Below, in pieces: positions 1 to 7,865 of a stretch of 64,000 nucleotides of DNA. Positions within the stretch are counted from its first letter, which is position 1, and every line of letters begins with the position of its first letter. The position numbers were made by a program, and so were the translations under genes. The DNA is from Paracoccus sp. TOH (lineage in GTDB: Bacteria; Pseudomonadota; Alphaproteobacteria; Rhodobacterales; Rhodobacteraceae): positions 1,572,501-1,636,500 of the forward strand of contig NZ_CP098360.1 in NCBI RefSeq assembly GCF_030388245.1, given 5' to 3'. The notes under the pieces are model-generated. The model searched no databases and had not been told where the DNA came from. It saw only the letters and a list, made by a program, of their open reading frames with translations.

Positions 1-2
1 TG

Positions 3-707
3 GTGGATGACGTGAATGCCCGCCTGACGGCGCAGCAGCAGCGCATCGACGAGCTTTCTTCGCGCCCGGCGGCCGACCCGGCCGCGGCCGAGCGGATGCA
101 GGACTTCGCCGCCCAGGCGCAGGCGCTGCAAGGCCAGATCGCCGCCGCCGCCGCGGAGGCCGAGAAGCGCATCGCCGCCGCCCAGTCGCAAGCCGCCGCG
201 CTGCAGGAAAGCGCCGAGGCCGCGAATCGCCGTGCGCAGGCCGCAACCGCCGCCGCCGCCCTGCAGGCGGCGATCGAGACCGGGGGCGCGCGCGATCAGG
301 CGCTGGCCGATCTGCGCGCCGCGGGCGTCGAGCCTCCGGCGGTGCTGGCGGGCGAGGTGCCGACGCTGGAACAGTTGCGCGGCGATTTTCCCGCCGCAGC
401 GCGCGACGGGCTGGCCGCGGCGCTGAAGGCGACGCCCGGCAATGGCGGCGCGCTGGACAGCATCGGGAACTTCCTGCGGGTGCAGACCGGCGCCCGCTCG
501 GTCGAACCGCGCGAGGGCGACGATCCCGACGCGGTCCTGTCGCGTGCCGATGCGGCGGTGAAGGCCGGCGACATCAAGGGCGCGCTGGCCGAGATCGGTG
601 GCCTGCCGCAGCCCGGCCAGGACGCCATGTCGGACTGGACCGCCAAGGCGGGTGTCTGGGTCGAGGCCAATGCCGCGCTGGCCGCCCTGGCCGCCGGCAG
701 CTTGTAA
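3..707 (+). CDS. Mitofilin-like inner-membrane protein, C-terminal part (5' end outside window)
   Basis: Partial gene; the reading frame is already open at the window edge, so the GTG at position 3 is not taken as the true start. The visible 234 residues begin with an Ala/Glu/Gln-rich coiled coil (about residues 1-85) and continue into a helical domain ending in ALAALAAGSL. This composition and the position directly before hemY match the alphaproteobacterial COG4223 mitofilin-related proteins, usually anchored in the inner membrane and placed between the uroporphyrinogen synthase genes and hemY. The stop lies 10 bases before the hemY start, so the two are probably cotranscribed. Family assignment rests on context and coiled-coil character; no catalytic motif is visible. 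Confidence 0.7.
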   Translation: MDDVNARLTAQQQRIDELSSRPAADPAAAERMQDFAAQAQALQGQIAAAAAEAEKRIAAAQSQAAALQESAEAANRRAQAATAAAALQAAIETGGARDQALADLRAAGVEPPAVLAGEVPTLEQLRGDFPAAARDGLAAALKATPGNGGALDSIGNFLRVQTGARSVEPREGDDPDAVLSRADAAVKAGDIKGALAEIGGLPQPGQDAMSDWTAKAGVWVEANAALAALAAGSL

Positions 708-717
708 GGATCCCGTC

Positions 718-2502
718 ATGCTGCTTTCGGCTTTGAAAATCCTGATCTTCTTCGCCATCGTTCTGGCCATCACCCTGGGGGCGCTGCAGCTTTCGGAAAG
801 CGGCCAGGGCCTGAGCATGGTCTATGGCGGCACCGAATACACGCTGGGGCCGGTGCAGCTGGCCATCGCGGCGCTGGTGGTGGTGCTGCTGGGCTGGCTG
901 GTGGTGCGGGCGCTTGGCCTGCTGATCGCCTTCATCCGGTTCCTGTTGGGCGACGAGACGGCGATCAACCGCTTTTTCGCCCGCTCGCGCGAGCGCAAGG
1001 GTTACGACGCGCTGTCCGACGGGATGCTGGCCGTCGCCTCGGGCGAGGGCCGGCTGGCGCAGGACAAGGCCGCCAAGGCGGCAAGGCTCCTCGACAAACC
1101 GCATGTCACCGACCTGCTGGCCGCGCAGGCCGCCGAGGTCGCCGGCGACCGGGCCAAGGCGGCCGAGATCTATCGCCGGTTGCTGTCGGACCAGCGCACC
1201 CGCTTTGTCGGCGTGCGCGGGCTGATGCACCAGAAGCTGGCCGAGGGCGATACCGCCACGGCGCTGAAGCTGGCGGAAAAGGCCTATGCGCTGAAGCCCA
1301 AGCACGCCGAGGTGCAGGACATGCTGCTGGAACTGCAGACCCGCGAGGGCGACTGGAAGGGCGCGCGCGCGGTGCTGAAGGACAAGCGCAAGCAGGGCCA
1401 GCTTCCCAAGGACGTGCATCTGCGCCGCGACGCGGTGTTGGCGCTGAAAGAGGCGTCCGAGGTGCTGGCCGAGGGCAATTCGATCAGCGCGCGCGAGGCC
1501 GCGATCTCGGCCAACCGGGCCAGTCCCGACCTGATCCCGGCCGCCGTGCTGGCCGCGCGCAGCTATGTCGCGCAGAACGACGCCAGGAATGCCGGCCGGG
1601 TTTTGCAGAAGACCTGGAGCGTGCGCCCGCATCCCGCCATCGCCGCCGCCTATGCCGAGATCGTGCCGGACGAGAAGCCGGCCGCGCGGCTGCGTCGCTT
1701 CGAGGAGTTGATGCGGCAGAACCCGGATCACGAGGAAACCCGGTTGCTGCGCGCCGAACTGCTGCTGGCCGCCGAGGATTTTCCCGGTGCCCGCCGCGCC
1801 TTGGGCGATCTGGCGCAGAAGCACCCGACGGTGCGCTCGTTGTCGATCCTGGCCGCCATCGAGCGGGGCGAGGGCGCGGACGACGCGGTGGTGCGCGGCA
1901 TCCTGGCGCGCGCGCTGGTCGCCAGCCGCGGCCCGCAATGGGTCTGCGACAAATGCCACAACGTCATGGCGGATTGGTCTCCGGTCTGCGATAGCTGCGG
2001 CGGTTTCGACACCCTGACCTGGCGCGAGCCCGACAGCGCGGTCTGGACCGCGCCGGCTGCGAACGGGGCCGAGATGCTGCCGCTGCTGGTTGGCGGCAAG
2101 GCTGCTGCGGCCGACCCGCCGGTGCCGGCCGCGGTGCCGATCCCGCCGCGCGCCAGCGCCGCCGGCATGGTCGATCGGCAGCCGGACGAGTCCCGGCCCG
2201 AGCCCGAGCCGGTGCCTCTGGCCGAGGTGGCCGATGTCGCGCCCGGCATGGTTCCGCGCGAGTCGGATTACCGGCGTGCGGCCGCGGGCGTGGGTGGGGC
2301 CGAACCGGCGATGACCGTCACCGACCCCGAGCCGGAGCCGATCCCGGTGCCTGCTGTCGCGGCACCCACGCCGCAGGCCGCGCCGGTTTCCGAAGCGGCG
2401 CGCAAGCCGGTCGTCACCGATCAGGGCGACATTCTGCCTGTGCGCCCGGATGTCGAGCCGCCCGAGGAAGCGACGGTGAAGATCGCGGGGAAAAAACACT
2501 GA
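718..2502 (+). CDS. hemY: HemY-like protein: two TM segments, TPR domain, zinc ribbon
   Basis: The 594-residue product starts MLLSALKIL with two membrane helices (about residues 5-23 and 46-75), followed by TPR-type helical repeats (about 85-400), the HemY_N plus TPR layout known from proteobacterial heme-biosynthesis operons. After the TPRs a rubredoxin-like zinc ribbon has two CxxC pairs at Cys410/413 and Cys424/427, then a Pro/Glu/Ala-rich, probably disordered tail of about 150 residues. The start is the ATG at 718, because an upstream extension would overlap the previous gene in another frame. HemY's biochemical role is not settled; the TPR plus ribbon layout is also seen in the LPS-assembly regulator LapB, so a scaffolding role at the inner membrane is likely. 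Confidence 0.85.
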   Translation: MLLSALKILIFFAIVLAITLGALQLSESGQGLSMVYGGTEYTLGPVQLAIAALVVVLLGWLVVRALGLLIAFIRFLLGDETAINRFFARSRERKGYDALSDGMLAVASGEGRLAQDKAAKAARLLDKPHVTDLLAAQAAEVAGDRAKAAEIYRRLLSDQRTRFVGVRGLMHQKLAEGDTATALKLAEKAYALKPKHAEVQDMLLELQTREGDWKGARAVLKDKRKQGQLPKDVHLRRDAVLALKEASEVLAEGNSISAREAAISANRASPDLIPAAVLAARSYVAQNDARNAGRVLQKTWSVRPHPAIAAAYAEIVPDEKPAARLRRFEELMRQNPDHEETRLLRAELLLAAEDFPGARRALGDLAQKHPTVRSLSILAAIERGEGADDAVVRGILARALVASRGPQWVCDKCHNVMADWSPVCDSCGGFDTLTWREPDSAVWTAPAANGAEMLPLLVGGKAAAADPPVPAAVPIPPRASAAGMVDRQPDESRPEPEPVPLAEVADVAPGMVPRESDYRRAAAGVGGAEPAMTVTDPEPEPIPVPAVAAPTPQAAPVSEAARKPVVTDQGDILPVRPDVEPPEEATVKIAGKKH

Positions 2503-2554
2503 TCCCCCCTTTTCGCCCGCGCCGGAACCTGCTATCCGGCGCGGCACATGGAAC

Positions 2555-2630
2555 GCCGGTGTAGCTCAGCTGGTAGAGCACGTCATTCGTAATGATGGGG
2601 TCGGGGGTTCGAGTCCCTTCACCGGCACCA
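2555..2630 (+). tRNA. tRNA-Thr (anticodon CGT)
   Basis: A 76-base cloverleaf with encoded CCA. The acceptor GCCGGTG pairs with CACCGGC, the D arm is GCTC/GAGC, the anticodon stem is CGTCA/TGATG around the loop TTCGTAA (anticodon CGT at 2588-2590, reading ACG), and the T loop is TTCGAGT. It follows hemY by 52 bases on the same strand. Non-coding sequence with recombinase-like traces lies immediately downstream, as is common when a tRNA 3' end serves as an integration site. Confidence 0.95.
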
Positions 2631-2639
2631 TGGATACCC

Positions 2640-3117
2640 CCCGACCTGTTCCCGATAGGGCAGGGAAGGGGGCTATGGTTCCCTCCACAGTCCATGGCAC
2701 CACCCGGCAGGGCTTGGACGTCACGCTGGTGATCGTCGACCGGAACATCTCGAAGCAATCACGATCCTTGTCGGGAACGGCAACGCCGATCCGCAACGCG
2801 AAGCGGTCGAGCATCTTTCCGAGATCATCCGCCGCAGTCGGAAGCGTGCAACCTCGCTGATATCCGGCAGAGGGTTCATCTTGGCCTTGGCTGCCTCGCT
2901 CGGCGCGGCGCCGGCCCGATGCGAACGTCGAAAAGGCCTCGTCGATCCCGCCGTGGATGAGGTTCTTCTGCCGACGGTCCACCGTCGCCTTGGCTTCCGC
3001 CAGGCGGCGCCTGACCGTGCCTGGCGCCTTTGCCCCATCCGCTGCATCCGCTTGCTGGAAGGCCGGCCAGGGCCGGCGCGTGATGGAGGCGTTCAGGCGG
3101 TTCGCCATGAACTGCAC
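2640..3117 (-). pseudogene. Probable relic of a large serine recombinase C-terminal region
   Basis: No intact gene is seen. Read on the minus strand, one frame gives VRRRLAEAKATVDRRQKNLI, which resembles the coiled-coil spacer of large serine recombinases. A second frame gives EAAKAKMNPLPDISEVARFR, like the usual 'hP-x-LAevYRrKV' segment. The first frame then gives CFEMFRSTITSVTSKP, like the terminal 'aFelirsLIdsVtLtP' segment. The pieces are in the right order but split by frame changes, and they end next to the tRNA-Thr gene. This is inference from motif shape without a database search. The N-terminal catalytic domain is not visible upstream (3118-3445). Confidence 0.35.
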
Positions 3118-3445
3118 GACCCGCCTGTCCGTCGTCGGGTGATCTGGAACCCGAGCGCCGGATCTGGAGCGGGGGACATGGCCCGGGCGAGCTGTCGACT
3201 GCTGGCGCCCGGTTCAAGACCAGGGATACCGTGCCGGATTTTCCAGGCGGGTTGAGGTGCGGCCCCGGCGCCACCCGGCCTTTGGCCCGTTCCTGGCCGG
3301 AAAGATGCTCATGGCCATCGGCATGGCGCCGACCCTATCCGGAGTTGACGGTTTCCGTCGCCGTGACCGCGGTCCTTTCCCAGCTCGGCTCGCGCGGTCT
3401 CTGCGCGCTGCTCGGACGATGGGCCGCCGCAAGAAACGCCGGCCG
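3118..3445. other. Intergenic stretch without recognisable genes
   Basis: Short overlapping open frames on both strands have no recognisable domain, no convincing ribosome binding site and composition unlike the neighbouring genes. It probably belongs to the decayed element between the tRNA-Thr gene and the hydrolase gene. Confidence 0.4.
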
Positions 3446-4249
3446 CTATGCTATTCCGCCCTTGTCGATGCCGGGATTCGGCGCCGTGATCCGGAGATGC
3501 GCAAGCCGATAGAGCATGGAAAGACTCCGAGACCTTTCGGCTTGGAGTTTTTTCATCAGGCCATTGTGGACCTTTCGCTCGCCGTTAAGAACCGCGCGGA
3601 TCACCGGGATCAGCATGTGCCGCTTGCGCAACCATGCCGGCATGAACTGATCCCCTTGGGGCGCCACCCAATGATCAAGGTGAAACGTCCTGAGAAAGTA
3701 AGGGATATGCAGTCGGTCAGGGCCGTTCAAACCATGGAGAATCATCCCTCCCCTGATTTTCTCCAGTCCCTTTTTCGCAGTAGGGAAGCGCAAGCCGCCC
3801 GAGTTTTCGACCATCTCCGCGCGAATGCGCGGATCACGAACGATGGCGGGATCGGGAGACCAGCGGGGGGCAAACGCCATCGTATGGCGAACCGGGAGAA
3901 TGGCAGCCCAGGAAATCGCCCCGAAAGCGCCGATGGAAAACCCCATCGTATCGACGACCTCTGTTTTCTGGCGGTCCATTTCCTCAGCGATGATCGGGAA
4001 AATGCGATCCACGCGCTGGGGGCGAGAATAATATCCGAAGTCATGCTCCAAAACGAACAAGGTCTTGCGCCGCATGGCAGCTAAAGCATGGCGGAATTCC
4101 GGAGGGCGGCCTTTGGGGCCCCAGCTTCCGAAAGAAACGACCATGGGGCCAGGGGCTGGATTCGCCGGGACGCCGCGCAAGATCGTCAGCTTCGGCTCGT
4201 CCACGATGGGTTCAATGTTGAAGGCGTGAAAATCGTTCTGGGTGGTCAT
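3446..4249 (-). CDS. Alpha/beta-hydrolase-like protein
   Basis: Product of 267 residues. An alpha/beta-hydrolase nucleophile elbow GFSIGAFG lies at residues 103-110, with Ser105 as the predicted nucleophile. It follows a strand-loop pattern (PMVVSFGSWG near 36-44), and a His lies in the DHWVAPQGD stretch near residue 203. Substrate unknown. The layout and spacing of the elbow and the late His resemble the second hydrolase at 6846-7736, so the two are probably distant paralogs flanking a glycosyltransferase-like gene. GC is visibly lower than in the core genes nearby, consistent with acquisition. The start is an ATG after an AT-rich leader with only a weak ribosome binding site. It could act on surface glycans, but this is context only. 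Confidence 0.65.
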   Translation of the reverse strand: MTTQNDFHAFNIEPIVDEPKLTILRGVPANPAPGPMVVSFGSWGPKGRPPEFRHALAAMRRKTLFVLEHDFGYYSRPQRVDRIFPIIAEEMDRQKTEVVDTMGFSIGAFGAISWAAILPVRHTMAFAPRWSPDPAIVRDPRIRAEMVENSGGLRFPTAKKGLEKIRGGMILHGLNGPDRLHIPYFLRTFHLDHWVAPQGDQFMPAWLRKRHMLIPVIRAVLNGERKVHNGLMKKLQAERSRSLSMLYRLAHLRITAPNPGIDKGGIA

Positions 4250-4906
4250 GGTAAATAAAACTGCAAATCGGTGTTGTTGGACAAAACCGTCCAGTTTAGG
4301 GGGATCAGAAATCCTTGGCCCTAAACCAAGGGCGCAGTCAAGCGCCTTGGCCCGATGAAAGTAACCGCCTGCGATTCTGTATCACGGGGCGAAACTATCC
4401 TGCCACATTTTCCGCGCCTCCTGCGGAGCGAGGACTTTATGTCAAAATGGTCCTGTCCATAAATGTCCCGAAAGCGCGCCGCGCCTGGCCGCTACCCCAT
4501 CCGATCGCCTCGCCTTCGTGCGGAGCTTCTGCATCGAGGAGGCCATGTGCCCGGCAGGGCTCAAGTGTCGCGGCCGCCCGGAGATGCCTTTTGAGCGGCA
4601 TCATTCTGGCGCGAGCGGGCCATCGACGCGATTTTCGGCCGCGACACCGTGACCCGCGCTTTCCAGAAATCCGCAACCCTTGTCCAGGACGGCATCATCG
4701 GGCCCAAGAGCGGGGCTGCGGGGCTGTCCGGTGCGGTTTTCGCAAGGTGGGTGAGGGAGAGACTTCCGACTCGAACGATGCGCGAACAAAACCAAACCAA
4801 ATGGTTGAAAACTGCGACCAAAGTAGGAACGAAACCCGACCGTGAGCACCTTGCGCCTCTTTGCAGAGAGTCGCAAGCTGGGCGCCAGCGCAAACAGGAG
4901 TTGAAC
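4250..4906. other. 657-base gap; AT-rich leader, no supported gene
   Basis: The part next to 4250 is AT-rich and could hold the promoter of the minus-strand hydrolase gene. The rest has open frames on both strands (for example 4315-4845 plus) that lack domains and a ribosome binding site and have Arg/Pro-rich shadow-like composition. No gene is called. Confidence 0.4.
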
Positions 4907-5035
4907 ATGCCGCATCAGGCCATTCTTGCCTCGACATTGATTTTCGGGGTTTTTGCCGTCGCCGCCGTCGCGACCGCTTCGGTGATCACCACGCAGTCCA
5001 TGGGTATGTGGGTCGATCCGCCCAAGCCGACCTGA
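4907..5035 (+). CDS. Small single-pass membrane protein, 42 aa, unknown
   Basis: The ATG at 4907 follows a CAGGAG ribosome binding site at 4895-4900 with suitable spacing. The 42-residue product is MPHQAILA, then a hydrophobic helix (about residues 6-28), then a short polar tail ending PPKPT. No family recognised. The clean ribosome binding site and typical small-membrane-protein layout support it as a real gene despite its size. The helix could be a signal anchor. It stands alone between the hydrolase and the rhamnosyltransferase-like gene. Confidence 0.5.
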   Translation: MPHQAILASTLIFGVFAVAAVATASVITTQSMGMWVDPPKPT

Positions 5036-5542
5036 TCCTCGGCGATCTCAACCGATATGATCCCGTCCCGGTCAGCTGCGGGGCAGGGGCCGTTGGCGTT
5101 TCAGGGATTCAGCCGCCCCTTATCCACCGGCGTCATCAGGGCCCGCGACGCGATCTTTGTTGCGCAGGGCGATCCGCGTGGCCAGCGGCCCCCCGATCCA
5201 GTCCGCAGCATCTGGGAAAAATGGCCGGGGCGGTCAAGCCTGCGCGGGATCGTTGGGGGCGGATCCGAGCGAGGCCCGAGGTGATGATGGCGGGGGACCA
5301 TGCCACCGCCCGGCATATTATGCAGCGAATCGTCGCCCAAACACCGGATGGGTTCGCCGGCGCCATGATCCAGAGAGAAGTCATGCAACCTTTCCGGGTC
5401 GCGTGGCTTTTCGCATTCTCAACCCTGTTCTGCGCAAATCCCTGACAGATGGACCTTTTGGGCTCTGACGCGCGGCTTAGCGTATGGCATCGCGGGGGAT
5501 GACCTGCTAGGAAGGAAAGGCGGGACAACTTGCGGGCGAACG
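5036..5542. other. 507-base gap without recognisable gene
   Basis: Overlapping frames on both strands (for example 5136-5528 minus) have no recognised domains or ribosome binding sites. The last 60 bases must hold the leader of the rhamnosyltransferase-like gene. Probably decayed island sequence. Confidence 0.35.
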
Positions 5543-6442
5543 ATGAAGGAACAAGACATTTCCATTCTCGGCATATGCCGGTTTTCCATGCTGGGCCGCG
5601 GGGATTGGAAGGCCTATCGCAACAAGTCCGAAGACCAGCTTGAGGCGATCTACGAGGAAAAGGCCGCCGAGCTTTTCGCTCCCGACCGCATGGAGTCGCG
5701 GTTGGCGACCTTCGAGCATCTGACGCTGGCTTCGATGCGCGCGCAAAGCGACCCGAATTTCCGCTTCCTGGTCATCTCCTCGGACCGTATGCCCGAGGAA
5801 TACCGCCGCCGGCTGGAAGCGATTTGCCAGCCCGTCGATCAGGTCGTGCTGCGGTTCCTGCCACCGCTGCATGTCTCGGGGGCGGTCACCGGCATTGCCG
5901 CCGAGCTGGAGATCGACCTGCCGAATACCGTGCAGTTCCGGTTGGACGATGACGATTGCGTCGCCAAGGATTTCATCCGCCGCCTGCGCCGCCATGCCGC
6001 CGGAATGTGGCGCAACGCGCATTTCGCCGTCAGCTTCTCGTCGCTCTATTATTGCGTGACCGACGGGCCGACCGAGGGGATCTACAACTGGTATAGCCCC
6101 TTCTTCAGTGCCGGAGCGGCGGTACGGCACAGCTCTCGGACCGTGTTCGACTATGGGCATTTCAAGATCCCGCAGCATCTGGTCGCGGTGACGGACCCGC
6201 ATTTCCCCAGCATCGTGACGCATCGTGGCGACAACGACACGCCGCGACACGAGGCGCAGATCCTGCGCAAGCGCGGCATGGTGCGGGCCTCGGAGCAGGA
6301 CGTGCGCCGGGCCTGGGAGCGGCATTTCGATTATCTGGGCCCGGAGGGGCTGGCCTTGTCGACCTTTGCCAAGGTTGTCGGCAAGAAGCCGGCTGCGGAA
6401 TTCGTGGGGCTGGAAGACGAGAAGGCCGAGGGCGTCGCCTGA
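5543..6442 (+). CDS. Putative rhamnosyltransferase (GT-A-like fold)
   Basis: A 299-residue soluble protein resembling the 'putative rhamnosyl transferase' family common in Rhodobacteraceae. It begins with a strand containing ILGICRFSMLG, has FRFLVISSDRMP near residues 73-84, and an acidic cluster DDDD at 135-138 in the RLDDDDC context, which serves as the DxD-type metal/nucleotide-sugar site of GT-A enzymes. The C-terminal third contains HRGDNDTPRHEA, likely acceptor-side residues. It probably transfers a sugar to a surface glycan; donor and acceptor cannot be read from sequence. It sits between two alpha/beta hydrolases, suggesting a small glycan-modification island. Confidence 0.75.
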   Translation: MKEQDISILGICRFSMLGRGDWKAYRNKSEDQLEAIYEEKAAELFAPDRMESRLATFEHLTLASMRAQSDPNFRFLVISSDRMPEEYRRRLEAICQPVDQVVLRFLPPLHVSGAVTGIAAELEIDLPNTVQFRLDDDDCVAKDFIRRLRRHAAGMWRNAHFAVSFSSLYYCVTDGPTEGIYNWYSPFFSAGAAVRHSSRTVFDYGHFKIPQHLVAVTDPHFPSIVTHRGDNDTPRHEAQILRKRGMVRASEQDVRRAWERHFDYLGPEGLALSTFAKVVGKKPAAEFVGLEDEKAEGVA

Positions 6443-6845
6443 GCCCACATTCCGCGCCCGGGATCGTGGTCGCGGGGCTTTGCGCGGTGCGTCAGGCTGA
6501 TGGCCGATGCGGTGTCGGCTGGACCAGGCAAATCCTTGGGATTATGACGATTTCAGGAACGCCTTGACAGCGGCGGCCCGCCGGGCGTCGAGCTGAACGG
6601 GTCGGCCAAAGCGTCTGTTCCCGACAGGCTCTGACCCCCGGGCTTCGAGGGACGGAAACGGCGCGCTTGTCCTTCGCGATCCAAGCCTCTCGGGCAAGCG
6701 GGCGGAGCTTTCCGGTTGTCCGCCAGCGCCTGCACGGCGGCAGACAAATTAGTTTATTCCCTGTTGATAACAACTGTGGATTGCAGGTAGAACGACAGAA
6801 GTTTTTGGTTGTGTATCAGCTGTTACGCTGAAAAGGGGGCATCAG
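6443..6845. other. 403-base intergenic region with AT-rich promoter-like end
   Basis: No supported gene. The final 120 bases (about 6730-6845) are clearly AT-rich for this genome (runs such as AAATTAGTTTATTCCCTG) and end in AAAAGGGGG just before the next start, so they probably hold the promoter and ribosome binding site of the following hydrolase gene. The earlier part has only short frames. Confidence 0.45.
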
Positions 6846-7736
6846 ATGCCGCTGCGGGAAGAGATCGTCTACAGCAGTTCCGCCTATACGATCCGCACCG
6901 CGCAGCATCCGGACAATCTCGAGGCGGGCCGGCCCGCGGTGGTGACCTTCTCCCATGCCGGGCTCAACCCCGGCAATGTGCGGCCCGGTTTCGCCGAGCG
7001 CTGGCTGCGCGCCAAGGCGGTGGACGGTTATTTCGTCCTGAACCACCGCACCGACTGGTTCCAGAACGACGACTTCTTTCCCGCCATCGAGGCCATCCGC
7101 GCCCATGCCGGCTCGCGGCCGCTGGTCACCTATGGCTCCAGCATGGGCGGCTATGGGGCGCTGCTGGGCTCGGGCCGGCTGCGCGCCGAGCGGGTGGTCG
7201 CGGTGGTGCCGCAATTCTCGATCGAGCGGGCAGTGGTGCCGTTCGAGAAGCGCTGGCGCAAGGAGGCCGAGGCGCTTGGCGCCTTCCGCCACGACGTCAC
7301 GCGCGAGATCCATGAACATGCCCGGATCACCGTGATCCTGGACCCCCGCAATGATGACCGGCATCACCTGGCGCTCTATCCGCTGACCCGCAACTGGGAG
7401 GTGGTGGCGCTGCCTTTCGCCGGGCACATGCCGCTGCTGGTCATGCAGGATGCCCGGCTGCTGGGCGGCTTCGTGCTGCCGACCCTGCTGGGGCAACCCG
7501 AGTCGCGGCCGCCGATCCGTGCCCTGCTGCAGGGCCGGCGGCGCAGCGCGCTGTATTTCCGGGTGCTGGGCGTCCACGCGGCGCGGCTGGGGCGCTTTCC
7601 CACCGCGCTGGAAGCGGCGGCCCGCTGTGTCGAACTGGGCGTGCCCGCGAATGGCGACAAGATCCATGAGGTGATCGGCAAGCTGCGTCCGGTGCGTGAG
7701 CGGCTGGGCAAGCGCGTGCTGCTTCCCACCGCCTGA
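6846..7736 (+). CDS. Alpha/beta-hydrolase-like protein with helical C-terminal tail
   Basis: The 296-residue protein has a nucleophile elbow GSSMGGYG at residues 97-104 (predicted nucleophile Ser99). An acidic loop LDPRNDD lies near 175 and a late catalytic-type His in FAGHMPLL near 195. This completes a plausible Ser-Asp-His triad. The last 60 residues (GVHAARLGRFPTALEAAARC) look like a TPR-type helix pair. The ATG follows the strong ribosome binding site AAAAGGGGG. It resembles the hydrolase at 3446-4249 in architecture. Substrate unknown; esterase or acyl-transfer activity on glycans or lipids is possible. Confidence 0.7.
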   Translation: MPLREEIVYSSSAYTIRTAQHPDNLEAGRPAVVTFSHAGLNPGNVRPGFAERWLRAKAVDGYFVLNHRTDWFQNDDFFPAIEAIRAHAGSRPLVTYGSSMGGYGALLGSGRLRAERVVAVVPQFSIERAVVPFEKRWRKEAEALGAFRHDVTREIHEHARITVILDPRNDDRHHLALYPLTRNWEVVALPFAGHMPLLVMQDARLLGGFVLPTLLGQPESRPPIRALLQGRRRSALYFRVLGVHAARLGRFPTALEAAARCVELGVPANGDKIHEVIGKLRPVRERLGKRVLLPTA

Positions 7737-7865
7737 TCCGGTCCGGCGCGATCCCCGATCCAAACTGCCTTTGCCCGCGGCCGGCCGTTGCTTGGCCACA
7801 ACCGGCAACGCTGCCGAATCCTCCGGATAATGTCCGCGCCCTTCGGAATGAGCAGAGGAACGCAG

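Noticed and set aside
574..2547. Very long minus-strand open frame opposite hemY (and comparable long frames at 6816-9752, 9179-10735, 14894-17746, 36589-38439, 40359-42443, 48470-51478 and 59191-62043 on minus)
   Set aside because: They are antisense shadows caused by GC-rich third positions. Their products are rich in Arg, Gly, His and Gln without domains, while the opposite strand encodes complete known proteins.
4315..4845. Plus-strand 176-residue frame in the island gap
   Set aside because: No ribosome binding site, no domain, Arg/Pro-rich shadow-like composition, overlapping equally open frames on the minus strand.
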